34,124 nt of DNA from Pseudomonadota bacterium (GCA_018240285.1 JAFEGA010000017.1:295-34418); one strand, 5' to 3'; counted from the stretch's first letter, positions 18,167-31,280 are shown. Translations and numbers: made by a program. The notes: generated from the letters alone by a model not told the origin.

Positions 18167-19054
18167 CTAAGATTTACCTTTTAACCAATCCTCCCGCACG
18201 CCCCGTGCCTGCGAAAATGCTTGTCCTAATCTTTCACCATCATGCTTCTCCAGCATTTCCCGCAGGCTGTTCAACTCATTTTGATACGCCTTAATCTGTT
18301 CAAGCAACGCTTCTCGATTCGCCAGACAAATGTCGCGCCACATTTCCGGCGAGCTGCTGGCGATGCGGGTGAAGTCGCGGAAGCCGCTGCCGGCGAAGCG
18401 CAGCAGGTTTTCGGGGTGACTGGTGCTGTGGTTGAGGTGACTCATCAGCGTAAACGCCAGCAGGTGCGGCAGGTGGCTGGTTGCGGCGAGCACTTGGTCG
18501 TGTTCATCGGCGGGCATCAGCGATACGTTGGCGCCGCAGGCTTGCCATAATTGTTGCACGCGCTCGACGGCTTGCGCGCCGGTTTCCGGTAGCGGCGTCA
18601 GGATCACATGTTTGTGGGTGTACAAATCCGCTTGCGCCGCTTGCACGCCGCTGTGTTCGGCACCGGCGATCGGGTGGCCGGGAACGAAGTGGTGCCGGTT
18701 TTGCATGGAAAGATGGTGGCGAGCTGCGGCGATGACATCCTGCTTGGTGCTACCGGCGTCGGTGATGAGCGTGTTGGCGTGCAGGTGCGGAGCAATGTGT
18801 TCCATGGTCGCAGCCGTCTGGCCGACCGGCATTGCCAGGAACACCAGATCGGCATTGTGCAGTGCCGTTGCGGTGTCGCTGGCGATTTCGTCGATTACGC
18901 CCAGTTCGATAGCGCGTTGCATGTTGGCCGCACTGCGGCCGATACCGGTGATATGTCTGACCAGACCGGCTTTACGCAGCGCCAGCGCGAACGATCCGCC
19001 GATCAGGCCGACGCCGATGATGACCAGTTTATTCAGAGCTGTGGCGGTTGTCAT
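18167..19054 (-). CDS. tyrA: Prephenate dehydrogenase
   Basis: A 295-aa NAD(P)-dependent enzyme that oxidatively decarboxylates prephenate (or arogenate) on the route to tyrosine. The dinucleotide-binding loop is GVGLIGGS at 14-21. The conserved GHPIAGAEHSG at 126-136 and ATSHLPHLLA segments mark the TyrA family. There is no fused chorismate mutase and no ACT domain, typical of the betaproteobacterial short form. GGAG lies about 9 nt before the ATG. It follows hisC by 25 nt in the same operon. Confidence 0.96.
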   Translation of the reverse strand: MTTATALNKLVIIGVGLIGGSFALALRKAGLVRHITGIGRSAANMQRAIELGVIDEIASDTATALHNADLVFLAMPVGQTAATMEHIAPHLHANTLITDAGSTKQDVIAAARHHLSMQNRHHFVPGHPIAGAEHSGVQAAQADLYTHKHVILTPLPETGAQAVERVQQLWQACGANVSLMPADEHDQVLAATSHLPHLLAFTLMSHLNHSTSHPENLLRFAGSGFRDFTRIASSSPEMWRDICLANREALLEQIKAYQNELNSLREMLEKHDGERLGQAFSQARGVREDWLKGKS

Positions 19055-19079
19055 GGCAGTTACTCCGGATAGCGCGGAA

Positions 19080-20198
19080 TTAATCCAGTTCGTTCAAGGC
19101 TTGATCGAGTGATTCGAGGAAGCGCCGGTTTTGCGCTTCGAGCCCGATGGTGACGCGCAGATGGTGCGGCATTTCGTAAATGCCCAGCGGGCGTACGATG
19201 ACACCTTGACGCAGCAGGCTTTGATACACTTTCGGCGTGCTGGCGGCCTCGCCTTTGACGCGGAAGCTGATGAAATTGCCGTACGACGGAATGTACTCGA
19301 TGCCCATTTTGCGGAAGCCGTCGGTCAGTTGCAGCATGCCGGCGCGGTTTAGTGCGTACGAACGCTGCACGAACTCGGCGTCGTGCAGCGCGGCCAATGC
19401 GCCGGTCAAACCGATGCTGCTGACGTTGAACGGTTGCCGTGCGCGGTTCATTAGATTGGCGACATCGGGGCGTGTCAGCCCGAAGCCGACGCGCACACCC
19501 GCCAAGCCGTACACTTTGGAAAACGTGCGCGTGATCAGCAAATTGGAAAATTGTTTCAGCCACTGAATGCTGTCCGGCTTGTTCGCCTCCGGCAGGTATT
19601 CGTAATATGCTTCGTCCATGACCACCAGAACATCGCGCGATACCCGTTCCATGAAGCGCAGCAAGTCTTCTTCGCTCGATAAGGTGCCGGTCGGGTTGTT
19701 GGGACTGGCGATAAAGACGACGCGCGTTTCCGGTGTGATGGCATCGAGCATCGCGGGCAGGTCGTGACCGTAATCGCGCGCGGGAACCGCAATGCCGTTG
19801 GCGCCGATCATCTGCGTGACCAGCGGATACACGGCAAAAGCGTGTTGCGAATACACCGCGCTGGCGCCCGGCTTCAGGAATACGCGCGCGGCCAGATCCA
19901 GTACGTCGTTGGAGCCGTTACCCAAAACGATTTGCTCGGGATCGACGCCATAGCGTTTCGACAACGCGGCTTTCAGTTCATAGCCGCTGCCGTCCGGGTA
20001 CAGCGCGACGTCATGCAGCGTATTGATCATCGCATCCAGCGCGAGCGGACTGGTGCCGAGCGGGTTTTCATTGGACGCCAGTTTGATGATGTACGACTCG
20101 TCCAGGCCAAATTCACGCGCCAATTCTGAAATCGGTTTGCCGGGCTGATACGGTTGGATCGAACGGATATATTCCGGAGCAAAATCACAAAGATTCAT
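19080..20198 (-). CDS. hisC: Histidinol-phosphate aminotransferase
   Basis: A 372-aa class I/II PLP aminotransferase. Motifs are [10 protein letters not shown] near 42-51, ASPNNPTGT at 164-172, MDEAYYEY at 194-201 and the PLP lysine K228 in [11 protein letters not shown]. It interconverts histidinol phosphate and imidazole-acetol phosphate; enzymes placed in this pheA-hisC-tyrA context often also transaminate aromatic keto acids. Location between pheA and tyrA, away from other his genes, supports a possible dual role. Confidence 0.95.
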   Translation of the reverse strand: MNLCDFAPEYIRSIQPYQPGKPISELAREFGLDESYIIKLASNENPLGTSPLALDAMINTLHDVALYPDGSGYELKAALSKRYGVDPEQIVLGNGSNDVLDLAARVFLKPGASAVYSQHAFAVYPLVTQMIGANGIAVPARDYGHDLPAMLDAITPETRVVFIASPNNPTGTLSSEEDLLRFMERVSRDVLVVMDEAYYEYLPEANKPDSIQWLKQFSNLLITRTFSKVYGLAGVRVGFGLTRPDVANLMNRARQPFNVSSIGLTGALAALHDAEFVQRSYALNRAGMLQLTDGFRKMGIEYIPSYGNFISFRVKGEAASTPKVYQSLLRQGVIVRPLGIYEMPHHLRVTIGLEAQNRRFLESLDQALNELD

Positions 20199-20283
20199 AG
20201 GATTTAGTAGGGTGATTGGTTAAGAAACAAAAATGAAAAATTAGATGAATTCGATAGCTTCAAGATGACGGAATAACCGGCGG

Positions 20284-21354
20284 TTACGATGCCGGGTACG
20301 ACCCGAGGATTTTCAGGAAAGCCGCTTTTTCCCGCAATTCCGCCAGGGCGGCCGCAACGTTGTTATCGCGCTGATGTCCTTCCAAATCGATAAAAAACAC
20401 GTACTGCCACAGCCCGGTGCGCGATGGTCGCGATTCCAGGCGGCTCATGCTGACACCATGCTGCGCCAGCGGTTCGAGCAGGGCGTAAATCGCACCGGAG
20501 CGGTTGTTGGTCGATACGATCAGCGAGGTTTTGTCTTTTCCCGAGGCATCGATCAATTGTTTGCCAATGACTAAAAAACGCGTGGTGTTTTTCGGATCGT
20601 CCTCTATGTTTTCCGCGCAAATCGTCAATCCGAACAATTCTGCGGCTCTTTGGCCGGCGATTGCCGCCGCTTGTTTGTCGGCGGCGGCCTGGCGCGCGGC
20701 TTCAGCATTGCTGGCGGCATGGATCAGCGCGGAACTGGGCAAATGCGGTAAGTTGGCGCTGAGCCAATGATGGCATTGCGCCAGCGATTGCGGGTGCGAG
20801 TAAATCCTGCTGATGTGCGTCAGGTCGGTTTGCTGCGCCATTAAAAACTGATGCACCGGTAACTGAATCTCGCCGCAAATGGTGAGCGGGGTTTGCAGCA
20901 GCAAATCCATCGTTCTGCCGACCGCGCCTTCGGAAGAATTTTCCACCGGCACCACGCCGTAATGGGCGGTATCCGATTCCACGGTGCGGAACACGTCGTC
21001 GATCGAGTCGCACGGCACTTCACTGATCGCGTTGCCGAAACGTTTCAGCGCCGCTTCTTCGGAGAAGGTGCCGTTCGGGCCGAGAAACGCTACGCTCATC
21101 GGTTTTTCCAGTGCGCGGCACAGCGACATGATTTCGGTGAACAATTGCTGGATATGCTCGTTGCTGATTGGACCGGGATTGTGTTCCCGCATGCGCGCCA
21201 GGATTTGCGCTTCGCGTTCGGGGCGGTAAATGACACCGCTCTTTTTGATTTTGCCGACTTGTTGCGCCAATCCGGCGCGTCGGCTGACGAGTTGCAGCAA
21301 TTGGTCGTCGATGGCGTCGATCTGATCGCGGAGTTGTTTGAGTTGTTCGGACAT
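20284..21354 (-). CDS. pheA: Bifunctional chorismate mutase / prephenate dehydratase (P-protein)
   Basis: A 356-aa fusion converting chorismate to prephenate and then phenylpyruvate, toward phenylalanine. Residues 1-85 form the AroQ-type helical mutase (R9, R26 and K37 region, YRPEREAQI). Residues 87-265 form the dehydratase, starting VAFLGPNGTFSE and containing NTTRF at 256-260. Residues 275-356 form the ACT regulatory domain with GAIYALLEP and ESRP at 307-310, so feedback inhibition by phenylalanine is expected. The gap to hisC is 85 nt; no clear ribosome binding site precedes the ATG. Confidence 0.97.
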   Translation of the reverse strand: MSEQLKQLRDQIDAIDDQLLQLVSRRAGLAQQVGKIKKSGVIYRPEREAQILARMREHNPGPISNEHIQQLFTEIMSLCRALEKPMSVAFLGPNGTFSEEAALKRFGNAISEVPCDSIDDVFRTVESDTAHYGVVPVENSSEGAVGRTMDLLLQTPLTICGEIQLPVHQFLMAQQTDLTHISRIYSHPQSLAQCHHWLSANLPHLPSSALIHAASNAEAARQAAADKQAAAIAGQRAAELFGLTICAENIEDDPKNTTRFLVIGKQLIDASGKDKTSLIVSTNNRSGAIYALLEPLAQHGVSMSRLESRPSRTGLWQYVFFIDLEGHQRDNNVAAALAELREKAAFLKILGSYPAS

Positions 21355-21400
21355 ATAGCTAGCTGGCTAATAGTTGGATAATACGATTATTGCTCGGAGT

Positions 21401-22591
21401 TTATTGGGCAAACGGCAGATAACGCGCCATCAGCACGCCGCTGATCGACGAGATCTCGCGCAAAACGGGCGGCGGAACTGGGCTGTCGGTATCGACCAGC
21501 GTATACGCCATTTCGCCGCGTGATTTGTTGATCATGGTGTGAATATTCAATCCTGCTTTGGCCATGCTGGTCGAAATCTGCCCCAGGATATTCGGCACGT
21601 TAGCGTTGGCGACGGCGACACGGTAAGGTACTTCGCGTTCCATTTGCGTATCGGGAAAGTTGACAGTGTTGGTGATATTGCCGTTTTGCAGATAATCGAT
21701 CAACTGATCCACCACCATCACGGCGCAATTATCCTCCGCTTCGCTGGTGGATGCGCCGAGGTGCGGCAAGGTGATCACGCCTTTCTGGTGTTGCAGTTTC
21801 TGGCTGGGAAAATCGCTGACGTAAGTTTTGATTTTATTGGCGGCGATGGCTTGCAGCACGGCATCTTCGTCGACGATCGCGGCGCGCGAGAAATTCAGCA
21901 AAATCGCATGATGCTTCATCAGCGCTATGCTTTTGTCATTGATCAAATGCCGCGTCGAATCGAGCAGCGGCACGTGCACGCTGACAAATTCGCTGTGGCG
22001 CAGCAGATCTTCCATGCTGTTGGCTTTTTTGACTTCCGCTGACAGGCTCCAAGCCGACTCGACAGTGATTTTCGGATCAAAGCCGATGACTTTCATGCCG
22101 AGCCGGATCGCCGAATTGGCGACCAGACGGCCGATTTCCCCCAAACCGATCACACCTAATGTGCGTCCCGGTAATTCGATGCCGGAGAAGCGTTTTTTAC
22201 CGTCCTCGGCTTGTTTGTTCAGCGCTGCATCATCGCCTTGCAGGCTGCCGGCGAATTCCAGCGCCGGGACTAAATTGCGTGCAGCTAGAAATAAGCTGGC
22301 TAACACCAGTTCCTTGACGGCGTTGGCATTGGCGCCAGGCGTATTGAAAACCGGCACGCCGCGCGCGTTCATGGCGTCGACCGGAATATTATTGGTGCCC
22401 GCACCGGCGCGGCCGATCGCTTTGACGCTCGCCGGGATGGTGCTATTGAGCATATTGTGCGAGCGTACCAGAATGGCATCTGGTTCCTCGATGTCATGAC
22501 CGACCTGATAATGATCAACGGGAAAACGGTTGAGTCCATGCGCTGAGATCGCATTGAGCGTCAGAATTTTAAAGGTGTGTTGTTCAGGCAT
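21401..22591 (-). CDS. serA: D-3-phosphoglycerate dehydrogenase
   Basis: A 396-aa SerA, the first enzyme of serine synthesis, oxidising 3-phosphoglycerate with NAD. The NAD-binding loop is GLGEIG near 149-154; [10 protein letters not shown] carries the substrate-site segment, and the catalytic histidine lies in [16 protein letters not shown]-terminal ACT domain (about 320-396, [10 protein letters not shown] through YLPFAQ) is where serine feedback acts in the E. coli-type enzyme. The ATG at 22591 overlaps the serC stop by 8 nt (ATGCCTGA) and has AAGGAG 13 nt upstream; a TTG at 22603 is the alternative start. Overlap with serC means coupled production of two consecutive enzymes. Confidence 0.95.
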   Translation of the reverse strand: MPEQHTFKILTLNAISAHGLNRFPVDHYQVGHDIEEPDAILVRSHNMLNSTIPASVKAIGRAGAGTNNIPVDAMNARGVPVFNTPGANANAVKELVLASLFLAARNLVPALEFAGSLQGDDAALNKQAEDGKKRFSGIELPGRTLGVIGLGEIGRLVANSAIRLGMKVIGFDPKITVESAWSLSAEVKKANSMEDLLRHSEFVSVHVPLLDSTRHLINDKSIALMKHHAILLNFSRAAIVDEDAVLQAIAANKIKTYVSDFPSQKLQHQKGVITLPHLGASTSEAEDNCAVMVVDQLIDYLQNGNITNTVNFPDTQMEREVPYRVAVANANVPNILGQISTSMAKAGLNIHTMINKSRGEMAYTLVDTDSPVPPPVLREISSISGVLMARYLPFAQ

Positions 22592-23663
22592 GGTGGCTGG
22601 CAAACTCCTTCATGAACGCGACCAGTTTTGCAACCCCTTCGAGTGGCATGGCGTTGTAGATCGATGCGCGCATACCGCCAACCGAGCGATGGCCTTTCAA
22701 TTGCAATAAACCGTTGTGTTGCGCTTGTTTGAGAAATTCGCCGTCCAGTGCGGAATCTTTTAATGTGAACGGCACGTTCATGCGCGAGCGGTCGGCTTTC
22801 GCCACCGGGCAATGATAGAAATCAGTGCTGTCGAGATAGTTGTACAGCAGGTCCGCCTTGGCGATGTTAATTTTTTCCATCGCCGCCAGTCCGCCTTGTT
22901 TTTTCAGCCAAGCGAGCACCAGGCCGGTGATGTACATCGCATATGTGGGCGGGGTGTTGTACATCGAGTCGTTTTGGGCGTGAATTTGATAATCGTACAA
23001 AGTCGGGGTGCCGGGCAGAGGCTTTCCCAACAAATCCTCACGAACGATCACCAGCGTCAGCCCGGCGGGGCCGAGATTTTTTTGCGCACCGGCGTAAATT
23101 AGGCCGAAGCGGGTGATATCCAGCGGGCGCGACAGGATGTCGGACGACATATCGACGACCAGCGGAACATCCACTTGAGGCACCCACTGGAATTCGACGC
23201 CGCCGATGGTTTCGTTGCTGGTGTAATGCACATATGCTGCGTCTGAATTGAGGTGCCATCCGCTTTGCGGCGGTACATAGGTGAAATTCGCGTCTGCGGA
23301 TGAAGCGGCGACATTGACACTGCAATAGCGGCTGGCTTCTTCGATCGCTTTGGTTGACCATTGGCCGGTGTTGATGTAATCCGCGCTGGTTTTGCCGCGC
23401 AACAGATTCATCGGTACCATGGCAAATTGGCTGGAAGCGCCGCCCTGCAGGAACAGCACCTTATAATTTTGCGGAATCCCCGCCAGTTCGCGTAAATCAT
23501 TTTCCGTTTGCGCCGCGATGGCCATGAATTCCTTGCCGCGATGGCTCATTTCCATCACCGACATGCCGCTGCCATGCCAATCCAGCATTTCGTCGCGCGC
23601 TTGTTGCAGCACTTCCTTGGGGAGCACTGCGGGTCCGGCGCTGAAATTATAGATTTGTTCCAT
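22584..23663 (-). CDS. serC: Phosphoserine aminotransferase
   Basis: A 359-aa class V PLP aminotransferase that makes phosphoserine from 3-phosphohydroxypyruvate and glutamate, and also serves pyridoxal phosphate synthesis. Signatures are [11 protein letters not shown] at the N-terminus, [15 protein letters not shown] at 74-80, SSDILSRP and the PLP lysine K195 in [11 protein letters not shown]. It lies 28 nt after gyrA and overlaps serA. Confidence 0.98.
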   Translation of the reverse strand: MEQIYNFSAGPAVLPKEVLQQARDEMLDWHGSGMSVMEMSHRGKEFMAIAAQTENDLRELAGIPQNYKVLFLQGGASSQFAMVPMNLLRGKTSADYINTGQWSTKAIEEASRYCSVNVAASSADANFTYVPPQSGWHLNSDAAYVHYTSNETIGGVEFQWVPQVDVPLVVDMSSDILSRPLDITRFGLIYAGAQKNLGPAGLTLVIVREDLLGKPLPGTPTLYDYQIHAQNDSMYNTPPTYAMYITGLVLAWLKKQGGLAAMEKINIAKADLLYNYLDSTDFYHCPVAKADRSRMNVPFTLKDSALDGEFLKQAQHNGLLQLKGHRSVGGMRASIYNAMPLEGVAKLVAFMKEFASHHA

Positions 23664-23691
23664 TGCGTGTTTCCCGGTAGATTGCCAGCGG

Positions 23692-26250
<2,559 letters not shown>

Positions 26251-26537
26251 AGCTTATGATTTTGTGAGAAACAACGGGTTATGACGCAGAAATGTATCTT
26301 CTTGAAACCGGGTATCAGAAATTTATCAATCGGGCCATTCTAACATGCTGCCATCGTTTCTCGATTAACTTTGGGTTGCGGGCAGGTAAAATTTGCACCG
26401 GATAAGGTGATATGCAAACAAAAAAGCTTGAAAAAGCAGATTAAATAGGTAAACATTACAACTTTTTCAAATTTTCCTTAGCTTACCGGGAGAAGCGCTG
26501 AATTGAATTTTCCATCTAAAAATGCGAGTGTGGTGCT
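26251..26537. promoter_or_regulatory. Divergent gyrA / argD regulatory gap
   Basis: This 287-bp gap must hold promoters for gyrA (minus) and argD (plus). On the minus strand a TAGAAT at 26342-26337 is a plausible -10 for gyrA, about 90 nt before its ATG, but no good -35 is spaced correctly. On the plus strand an AT-rich tract with a TTGAAA near 26429 lies in the right area for argD. No operator or riboswitch was recognised. Confidence 0.35.
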
Positions 26538-27710
26538 GTGTCTAATGTGATGAATACCTACGCACGGCTGCCGGTTACCTTCGTCAAAGGTGAAGGGGTG
26601 TGGTTATGGGATGACCGGGGCGAGCGTTATCTGGATGCGTTGTCCGGTGTCGCCGTGTGCGGACTAGGGCATTGCCATCCAAGATTAACCAAGGCGATTT
26701 GCGAACAAGCCGGGAAGTTGATTCATACATCCAATCTTTTTCACATCGAGAAACAGGAACGGCTGGCTGATCGCTTGACGGAATTATCCGGTATGGACAA
26801 TGCATTTTTCTGCAATTCCGGTGCGGAAGCGAACGAAGCGGCGATCAAGCTTGCCCGGTTGCATGGACATAACCGGGGGATATCGCTGCCGACGATCATT
26901 GTCATGGAACGGTCATTTCACGGCCGTACTATGGCGACGCTGACGGCCAGCGGAAACCGCAAAGTGCAAGCCGGGTTTGAGCCGTTGCTGTCGGGTTTTG
27001 TGCGTGTTCCCTATAACAATATGGAAGCAATTGCACAGGTTGCCGCCAATAATAAAGATGTCGTGGCAGTGTTGGTGGAGCCTTTCCAAGGCGAAGGCGG
27101 GGTCAATATTCCTGAAGTGCATTACCTGCAGGAATTACGCCATTTATGCAATCAGAATGACTGGCTTTTGATGCTGGATGAAGTGCAATCTGGCATCGGG
27201 CGTAGCGGTAAATGGTTTGCGTTCCAGCATAGTCAGATCATGCCGGATGTCGTCACCCTGGCCAAAGGATTGGGAGGCGGTGTGGCGATCGGTGCTTGCT
27301 TGGCGAAGGGCATAGCGGCCGAGGTTTTTAAGCCGGGCAATCATGCTTCCACGTTTGGCGGCAATCCATTAGCCTGCGCCGCGGCGATTGAGACGCTGAA
27401 TGTGATAACCGATGAGGGTTTGCTTGATCATGCGACCCAATTAGGCGATTTCATGCGCGACCGGTTAAGAAATCAACTGGAAAATGTCGCGGGTGTGGTG
27501 CAAGTTCGCGGTCAGGGACTGATCGTTGGCGTCGAACTTTCCGTGCCTTGCGTAGAGTTGGTGAAAAAGGCGCTGGAAAAGAAATTACTGATTAATGTGA
27601 CATCGGATAAAGTGATTCGTCTGTTGCCTGCGTTTGTAATGCAGCGGGATGAAGCTGAGCAAGTGGTGGATATCACGTGCTCGTTGATAAAGGAGTTCTT
27701 GAATAGCTAA
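26538..27710 (+). CDS. argD: Acetylornithine aminotransferase
   Basis: A 390-aa class III PLP aminotransferase forming N-acetylornithine in arginine synthesis; such enzymes may also act on succinyl-diaminopimelate. Motifs are NSGAEANEAAIKLAR, MERSFHGRT, DEVQSGIGRSGKWFA and the PLP lysine K243 in TLAKGLGGG. It uses a GTG start: the sequence SNVMNTYARLP after it matches the family N-terminus; the ATG at 26550 would remove four of those residues. It is 46 nt upstream of argF, forming an argD-argF-argG cluster. Confidence 0.94.
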   Translation: MSNVMNTYARLPVTFVKGEGVWLWDDRGERYLDALSGVAVCGLGHCHPRLTKAICEQAGKLIHTSNLFHIEKQERLADRLTELSGMDNAFFCNSGAEANEAAIKLARLHGHNRGISLPTIIVMERSFHGRTMATLTASGNRKVQAGFEPLLSGFVRVPYNNMEAIAQVAANNKDVVAVLVEPFQGEGGVNIPEVHYLQELRHLCNQNDWLLMLDEVQSGIGRSGKWFAFQHSQIMPDVVTLAKGLGGGVAIGACLAKGIAAEVFKPGNHASTFGGNPLACAAAIETLNVITDEGLLDHATQLGDFMRDRLRNQLENVAGVVQVRGQGLIVGVELSVPCVELVKKALEKKLLINVTSDKVIRLLPAFVMQRDEAEQVVDITCSLIKEFLNS

Positions 27711-27756
27711 GCAGACGGTTCTGATCCTGTATGGCTGATTAGCTATTTACCCTGTT

Positions 27757-28683
27757 ATGCAATTAAAGCATTTTTTGCAATTCAATGATTTTAGCCGTGA
27801 CGAATATGAATATCTGTTCGCACGTGCGCGCTGGATAAAGCAAGAATTCAAACAATACCGGCAATACTGGCCGTTGGCGGACCGTACGCTGGCGATGATA
27901 TTCGACAAGAGTTCGACACGCACGCGTTTATCGTTTGAAGCCGGCATGCATCAATTGGGAGGCGCAGCCATTTATCTGTCGACGCGCGATACCCAACTGG
28001 GGCGCGGGGAACCGGTGGAAGATGCGGCACGGGTGATTTCCCGCATGGTCGATCTGGTCATGATCCGGACGTATCAGCATGATATTGTCAGCCGCTTTGC
28101 GAAATACTCCCGGGTGCCGGTTATCAATGGCTTAACCGATGAGTATCATCCTTGTCAGATCATGAGCGACATTTTTACCTATATCGAATACCGCGGTGGT
28201 ATTGAAGGCAAGACCGTAGCTTGGATCGGCGATTCCAACAATATGTGCAATACTTGGCTGCAAGCAGCCGAGATTTTTAATTTCAAAGTGCATGTCTCGA
28301 CACCGCCCGGTTACGATATCGATCCCGAGCGGATAGGACTTAAAAGCACCGCGCATTTTGAGAAATTTAAGAGTCCGCATCAAGCGGTGACTGGCGTGGA
28401 TCTGGTTACAACGGATGTCTGGACCAGCATGGGATTCGAAGCGGAAGCGGAGCAAAGAAAGAATGATTTTGCCGAATTTTGTGTCGATCAGGAAATGATG
28501 GCACTGGCAAAACCGGATGCATTGTTCATGCATTGTCTGCCGGCTCATCGTGGTGAAGAGGTAAGCGCCGAAGTGCTGGATGGGCCGCAATCGGTAGTAT
28601 GGGATGAAGCTGAGAACCGGCTGCATACGCAAAAAGCATTGATGGAATATTTGTTGCTGGGCAGAGTCAGCACAGGCGGTTAA
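27757..28683 (+). CDS. argF: Ornithine carbamoyltransferase
   Basis: A 308-aa enzyme that joins carbamoyl phosphate and ornithine to make citrulline. The carbamoyl-phosphate loop is STRTR at 53-57, HPCQ follows in DEYHPCQIMSD, and the ornithine-site HCLPAHRG begins at H259. Length and motifs are standard for the anabolic enzyme. It lies between argD and argG with no clear ribosome binding site, so it may depend on coupling to argD. Confidence 0.97.
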   Translation: MQLKHFLQFNDFSRDEYEYLFARARWIKQEFKQYRQYWPLADRTLAMIFDKSSTRTRLSFEAGMHQLGGAAIYLSTRDTQLGRGEPVEDAARVISRMVDLVMIRTYQHDIVSRFAKYSRVPVINGLTDEYHPCQIMSDIFTYIEYRGGIEGKTVAWIGDSNNMCNTWLQAAEIFNFKVHVSTPPGYDIDPERIGLKSTAHFEKFKSPHQAVTGVDLVTTDVWTSMGFEAEAEQRKNDFAEFCVDQEMMALAKPDALFMHCLPAHRGEEVSAEVLDGPQSVVWDEAENRLHTQKALMEYLLLGRVSTGG

Positions 28684-28751
28684 ACCGGGAATTTGGAATC
28701 AACTAAGTGCGAGTATCTTGTGGCACTAAATAAACGAGCTTATTGGAAACA

Positions 28752-29972
28752 ATGAAAAAAATTAATAAAGTGGTGTTGGCATTTTCTGGGGGATTGGATA
28801 CCTCTGTGATTCTGAAATGGTTGCAAGATACCTATCAATGCGAAGTTGTTACTTTTACCGCAGATATCGGGCAAGGGGAGGAAGTCGAACCGGCGCGTGC
28901 GAAAGCAAAACAATTCGGCATAAAGGAAATTTATATCGATGATTTGCGTGAGGAGTTTGTGCGCGATTTTGTGTTTCCTATGTTCCGTGCCAACACGATT
29001 TATGAGGGCGAGTATTTGTTGGGTACCAGCATTGCGCGTCCGCTAATCGCCAAAAGGCAGATTGAGATTGCCAAGGAAACCGGTGCGGATGCGGTTTCTC
29101 ACGGTGCGACCGGTAAAGGCAATGATCAAGTACGTTTCGAATTGGGTTATTACGCATTACAGCCGGATATTCACGTGATCGCGCCGTGGCGCGAATGGGA
29201 TTTAACTTCCCGGGAGAAATTGCTACAGTACGCCGAGCGGCATGGCATTCCGGTTGAAATGAAAAAGAAAGCGGGATCGCCGTACAGTATGGATGCCAAT
29301 CTGCTGCATATTTCCTATGAGGGCCGGATTCTCGAGGATCCCGCAGTGGAGCCGGAGGAATCCATGTGGCGCTGGAGCGTGTCACCGGAAAAAGCACCGG
29401 ATGAGCCTGAGTATTTGAATCTGGAATTTAAGCGCGGTGATGTGGTGGCATTGAATGGCGTGTCATTATCACCAGCAGGTGTGTTGGAGAAGCTTAATCA
29501 ATTAGGCGGAAAGCACGGCATAGGTAGACTGGATTTGGTGGAGAATCGCTATGTCGGCATGAAGTCACGCGGGTGCTATGAAACGCCGGGAGGAACAATT
29601 CTGTTGCGGGCACACCGTGCCATTGAGTCGATTACGCTGGATCGGGAAGTGGCGCATTTGAAGGATGATTTAATGTCGCGCTACGCCGCGCTGATTTACA
29701 ACGGTTATTGGTGGAGTCCGGAGCGCAAGATGTTGCAGACGATGATCGATGCGAGTCAGGAAAAAGTAAACGGTTGGGTCAGATTAAAGTTGTATAAAGG
29801 AAATGTCATCGTGGTTGGCCGTGATTCGCAAAGTGATTCGTTGTTTGATCCAACCATCGCAACGTTTGAAGACGATGCCGGTGCCTATAATCAAGGGGAT
29901 GCGGCAGGATTCATCAAATTAAATGCTTTGAGGATGCGCATTGCAGCGAATGCCGAGAAAAAGAAAAAGTAA
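28752..29972 (+). CDS. argG: Argininosuccinate synthase
   Basis: A 406-aa ATP-dependent enzyme that condenses citrulline and aspartate. The N-terminal ATP pyrophosphatase loop [12 protein letters not shown] and the [13 protein letters not shown] segment are diagnostic. The start at ATG 28752 was chosen because GGAA lies just upstream and the family begins with this residue; an in-frame TTG at 28743 would add three residues. It ends the argD-argF-argG cluster; argininosuccinate lyase (argH) is not in the window. Confidence 0.98.
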   Translation: MKKINKVVLAFSGGLDTSVILKWLQDTYQCEVVTFTADIGQGEEVEPARAKAKQFGIKEIYIDDLREEFVRDFVFPMFRANTIYEGEYLLGTSIARPLIAKRQIEIAKETGADAVSHGATGKGNDQVRFELGYYALQPDIHVIAPWREWDLTSREKLLQYAERHGIPVEMKKKAGSPYSMDANLLHISYEGRILEDPAVEPEESMWRWSVSPEKAPDEPEYLNLEFKRGDVVALNGVSLSPAGVLEKLNQLGGKHGIGRLDLVENRYVGMKSRGCYETPGGTILLRAHRAIESITLDREVAHLKDDLMSRYAALIYNGYWWSPERKMLQTMIDASQEKVNGWVRLKLYKGNVIVVGRDSQSDSLFDPTIATFEDDAGAYNQGDAAGFIKLNALRMRIAANAEKKKK

Positions 29973-30094
29973 CTGATAATTTTTGCCAGAATAGTAGTTT
30001 TGGCAGCAAGATCGAAATCACCGGTTTATTCTTGAATAACAAGCTCGCAGGAAATTGCAACTTATATAGTTAGATCAGTGCGAAGAGAGAAATA

Positions 30095-30580
30095 ATGCCT
30101 TCATTTGATATTGTTTCGGAAGTGGATAAGCAAGAAGTCAGAAATGCTGTCGATCAGGTCAACAAAGAAGTCGGTGCTCGATTTGATTTTAAAGGCTCCG
30201 ATGCGAGGGTGGAGCAGTCAGATTATCAATTGACGGTATACGCTGATGACGAGTTTAAACTGGAGCAAATATTGGATATTCTCCGCACCCGACTGACCAA
30301 GCGCAATGTGGATGTGCGTTGCTTGGATAAAGGACAGGTGGAGAAGGTCAGCGGAAATAAAGTGAAGCAGTTGGTAACGGTCAAGACTGGATTAGAAACC
30401 GAGTTAGCCAAAAAAATCATTAAACAGATTAAAGACAGCAAGTTGAAAGTGCAAGCAAGCATTCAAGGGGAAGCGGTGCGCGTGACCGGTGCGAAAAAAG
30501 ATGTACTGCAAGAGGCGATTCAGTTAATAAGAAAATCCATCGATAATTTTCCATTGCAATTTCAGAATTTCAGAGATTAA
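30095..30580 (+). CDS. yajQ: YajQ-family nucleotide-binding protein
   Basis: A 161-aa protein of the YajQ/DUF520 family, beginning [20 protein letters not shown] and containing [11 protein letters not shown] and the C-terminal [10 protein letters not shown] typical of the family. It has two ferredoxin-like halves. Members bind nucleotides, and some bind cyclic di-GMP and act as transcription co-regulators; the role here is unproven. It lies 122 nt after argG and precedes the str operon. No strong terminator was seen on either side. Confidence 0.96.
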   Translation: MPSFDIVSEVDKQEVRNAVDQVNKEVGARFDFKGSDARVEQSDYQLTVYADDEFKLEQILDILRTRLTKRNVDVRCLDKGQVEKVSGNKVKQLVTVKTGLETELAKKIIKQIKDSKLKVQASIQGEAVRVTGAKKDVLQEAIQLIRKSIDNFPLQFQNFRD

Positions 30581-30698
30581 TGGTGCTGGAAAATATTCAA
30601 GGTTCAGTCGGCATAATTCAATTTATGAGCTCTGCAAGTAATCAAGATCAGAGAAGTGAAGCAAATTGCCAGAATTTTAAAGGTTGTTTATCTTAATG

Positions 30699-30727
30699 TT
30701 GACATAGTTTGATAAACACAATAGAAT
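30699..30727 (+). promoter_or_regulatory. Promoter of the str operon
   Basis: A perfect -35 TTGACA (30699-30704) and a -10 TAGAAT (30722-30727) are separated by 17 bp. Transcription should begin near 30734, leaving a leader of about 105 nt before rpsL. Confidence 0.8.
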
Positions 30728-30744
30728 CCGCTCTCTTTTTTGCC

Positions 30745-30768
30745 GCATCTCGAATTCAGATGAGATGC
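30745..30768 (+). promoter_or_regulatory. Stem-loop in the rpsL leader
   Basis: GCATCTC (30745-30751) pairs perfectly with GAGATGC (30762-30768) around a 10-nt loop. It lies inside the predicted 5' leader of the str transcript. It has no T-tract, so it is more likely a leader structure than a terminator; a role in ribosomal-protein feedback is possible but unproven. Confidence 0.5.
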
Positions 30769-30839
30769 AGATAAGATAAATAAACCTGCAAACAAATGAA
30801 GAATAGCAATAAGCCGTTACAGTTTTTTAGGATACAGAA

Positions 30840-31217
30840 ATGCCGACAATCAGTCAGTTAGTTCGAAAACCACGTGTCGCTAAGCGAGTGAAAAGTAATG
30901 TTCCAGCGCTTGAGAATAGTCCGCAAAAAAGAGGGGTATGTACAAGGGTATATACAACTACACCTAAAAAGCCAAATTCAGCGTTGCGAAAAGTGGCTAG
31001 GGTTCGGCTAACTAATGGGTTTGAGGTGACAAGCTATATCGGTGGTGAGGGGCACAATCTTCAGGAGCACTCCGTTGTATTGATACGTGGCGGTCGTGTC
31101 AAGGATTTGCCGGGTGTGCGTTATCATACCGTCAGGGGTAGTCTGGATACTGCTGGCGTTAAAGATCGTAAACAAGGTCGCTCAAAATACGGTTCGAAGA
31201 AACCAAAAACTGCATAA
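30840..31217 (+). CDS. rpsL: 30S ribosomal protein S12
   Basis: A 125-aa S12, near the decoding centre of the small subunit. The signature [20 protein letters not shown] and the [15 protein letters not shown] loop are intact; lysines in both loops, the positions altered in streptomycin resistance, are wild type. It is the first gene of rpsL-rpsG-fusA-tuf, behind its own promoter. Confidence 0.99.
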   Translation: MPTISQLVRKPRVAKRVKSNVPALENSPQKRGVCTRVYTTTPKKPNSALRKVARVRLTNGFEVTSYIGGEGHNLQEHSVVLIRGGRVKDLPGVRYHTVRGSLDTAGVKDRKQGRSKYGSKKPKTA

Positions 31218-31280
31218 GACATACTTAGCTGAGCTTGAGAAGATAGCATTAAAAATTTGCGTAATAAATGAGGTTGTATA

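Noticed and set aside
29973..30094. TGCCA/TGGCA inverted repeat after argG as terminator
   Set aside because: The loop is long and no T-tract follows on the plus strand.
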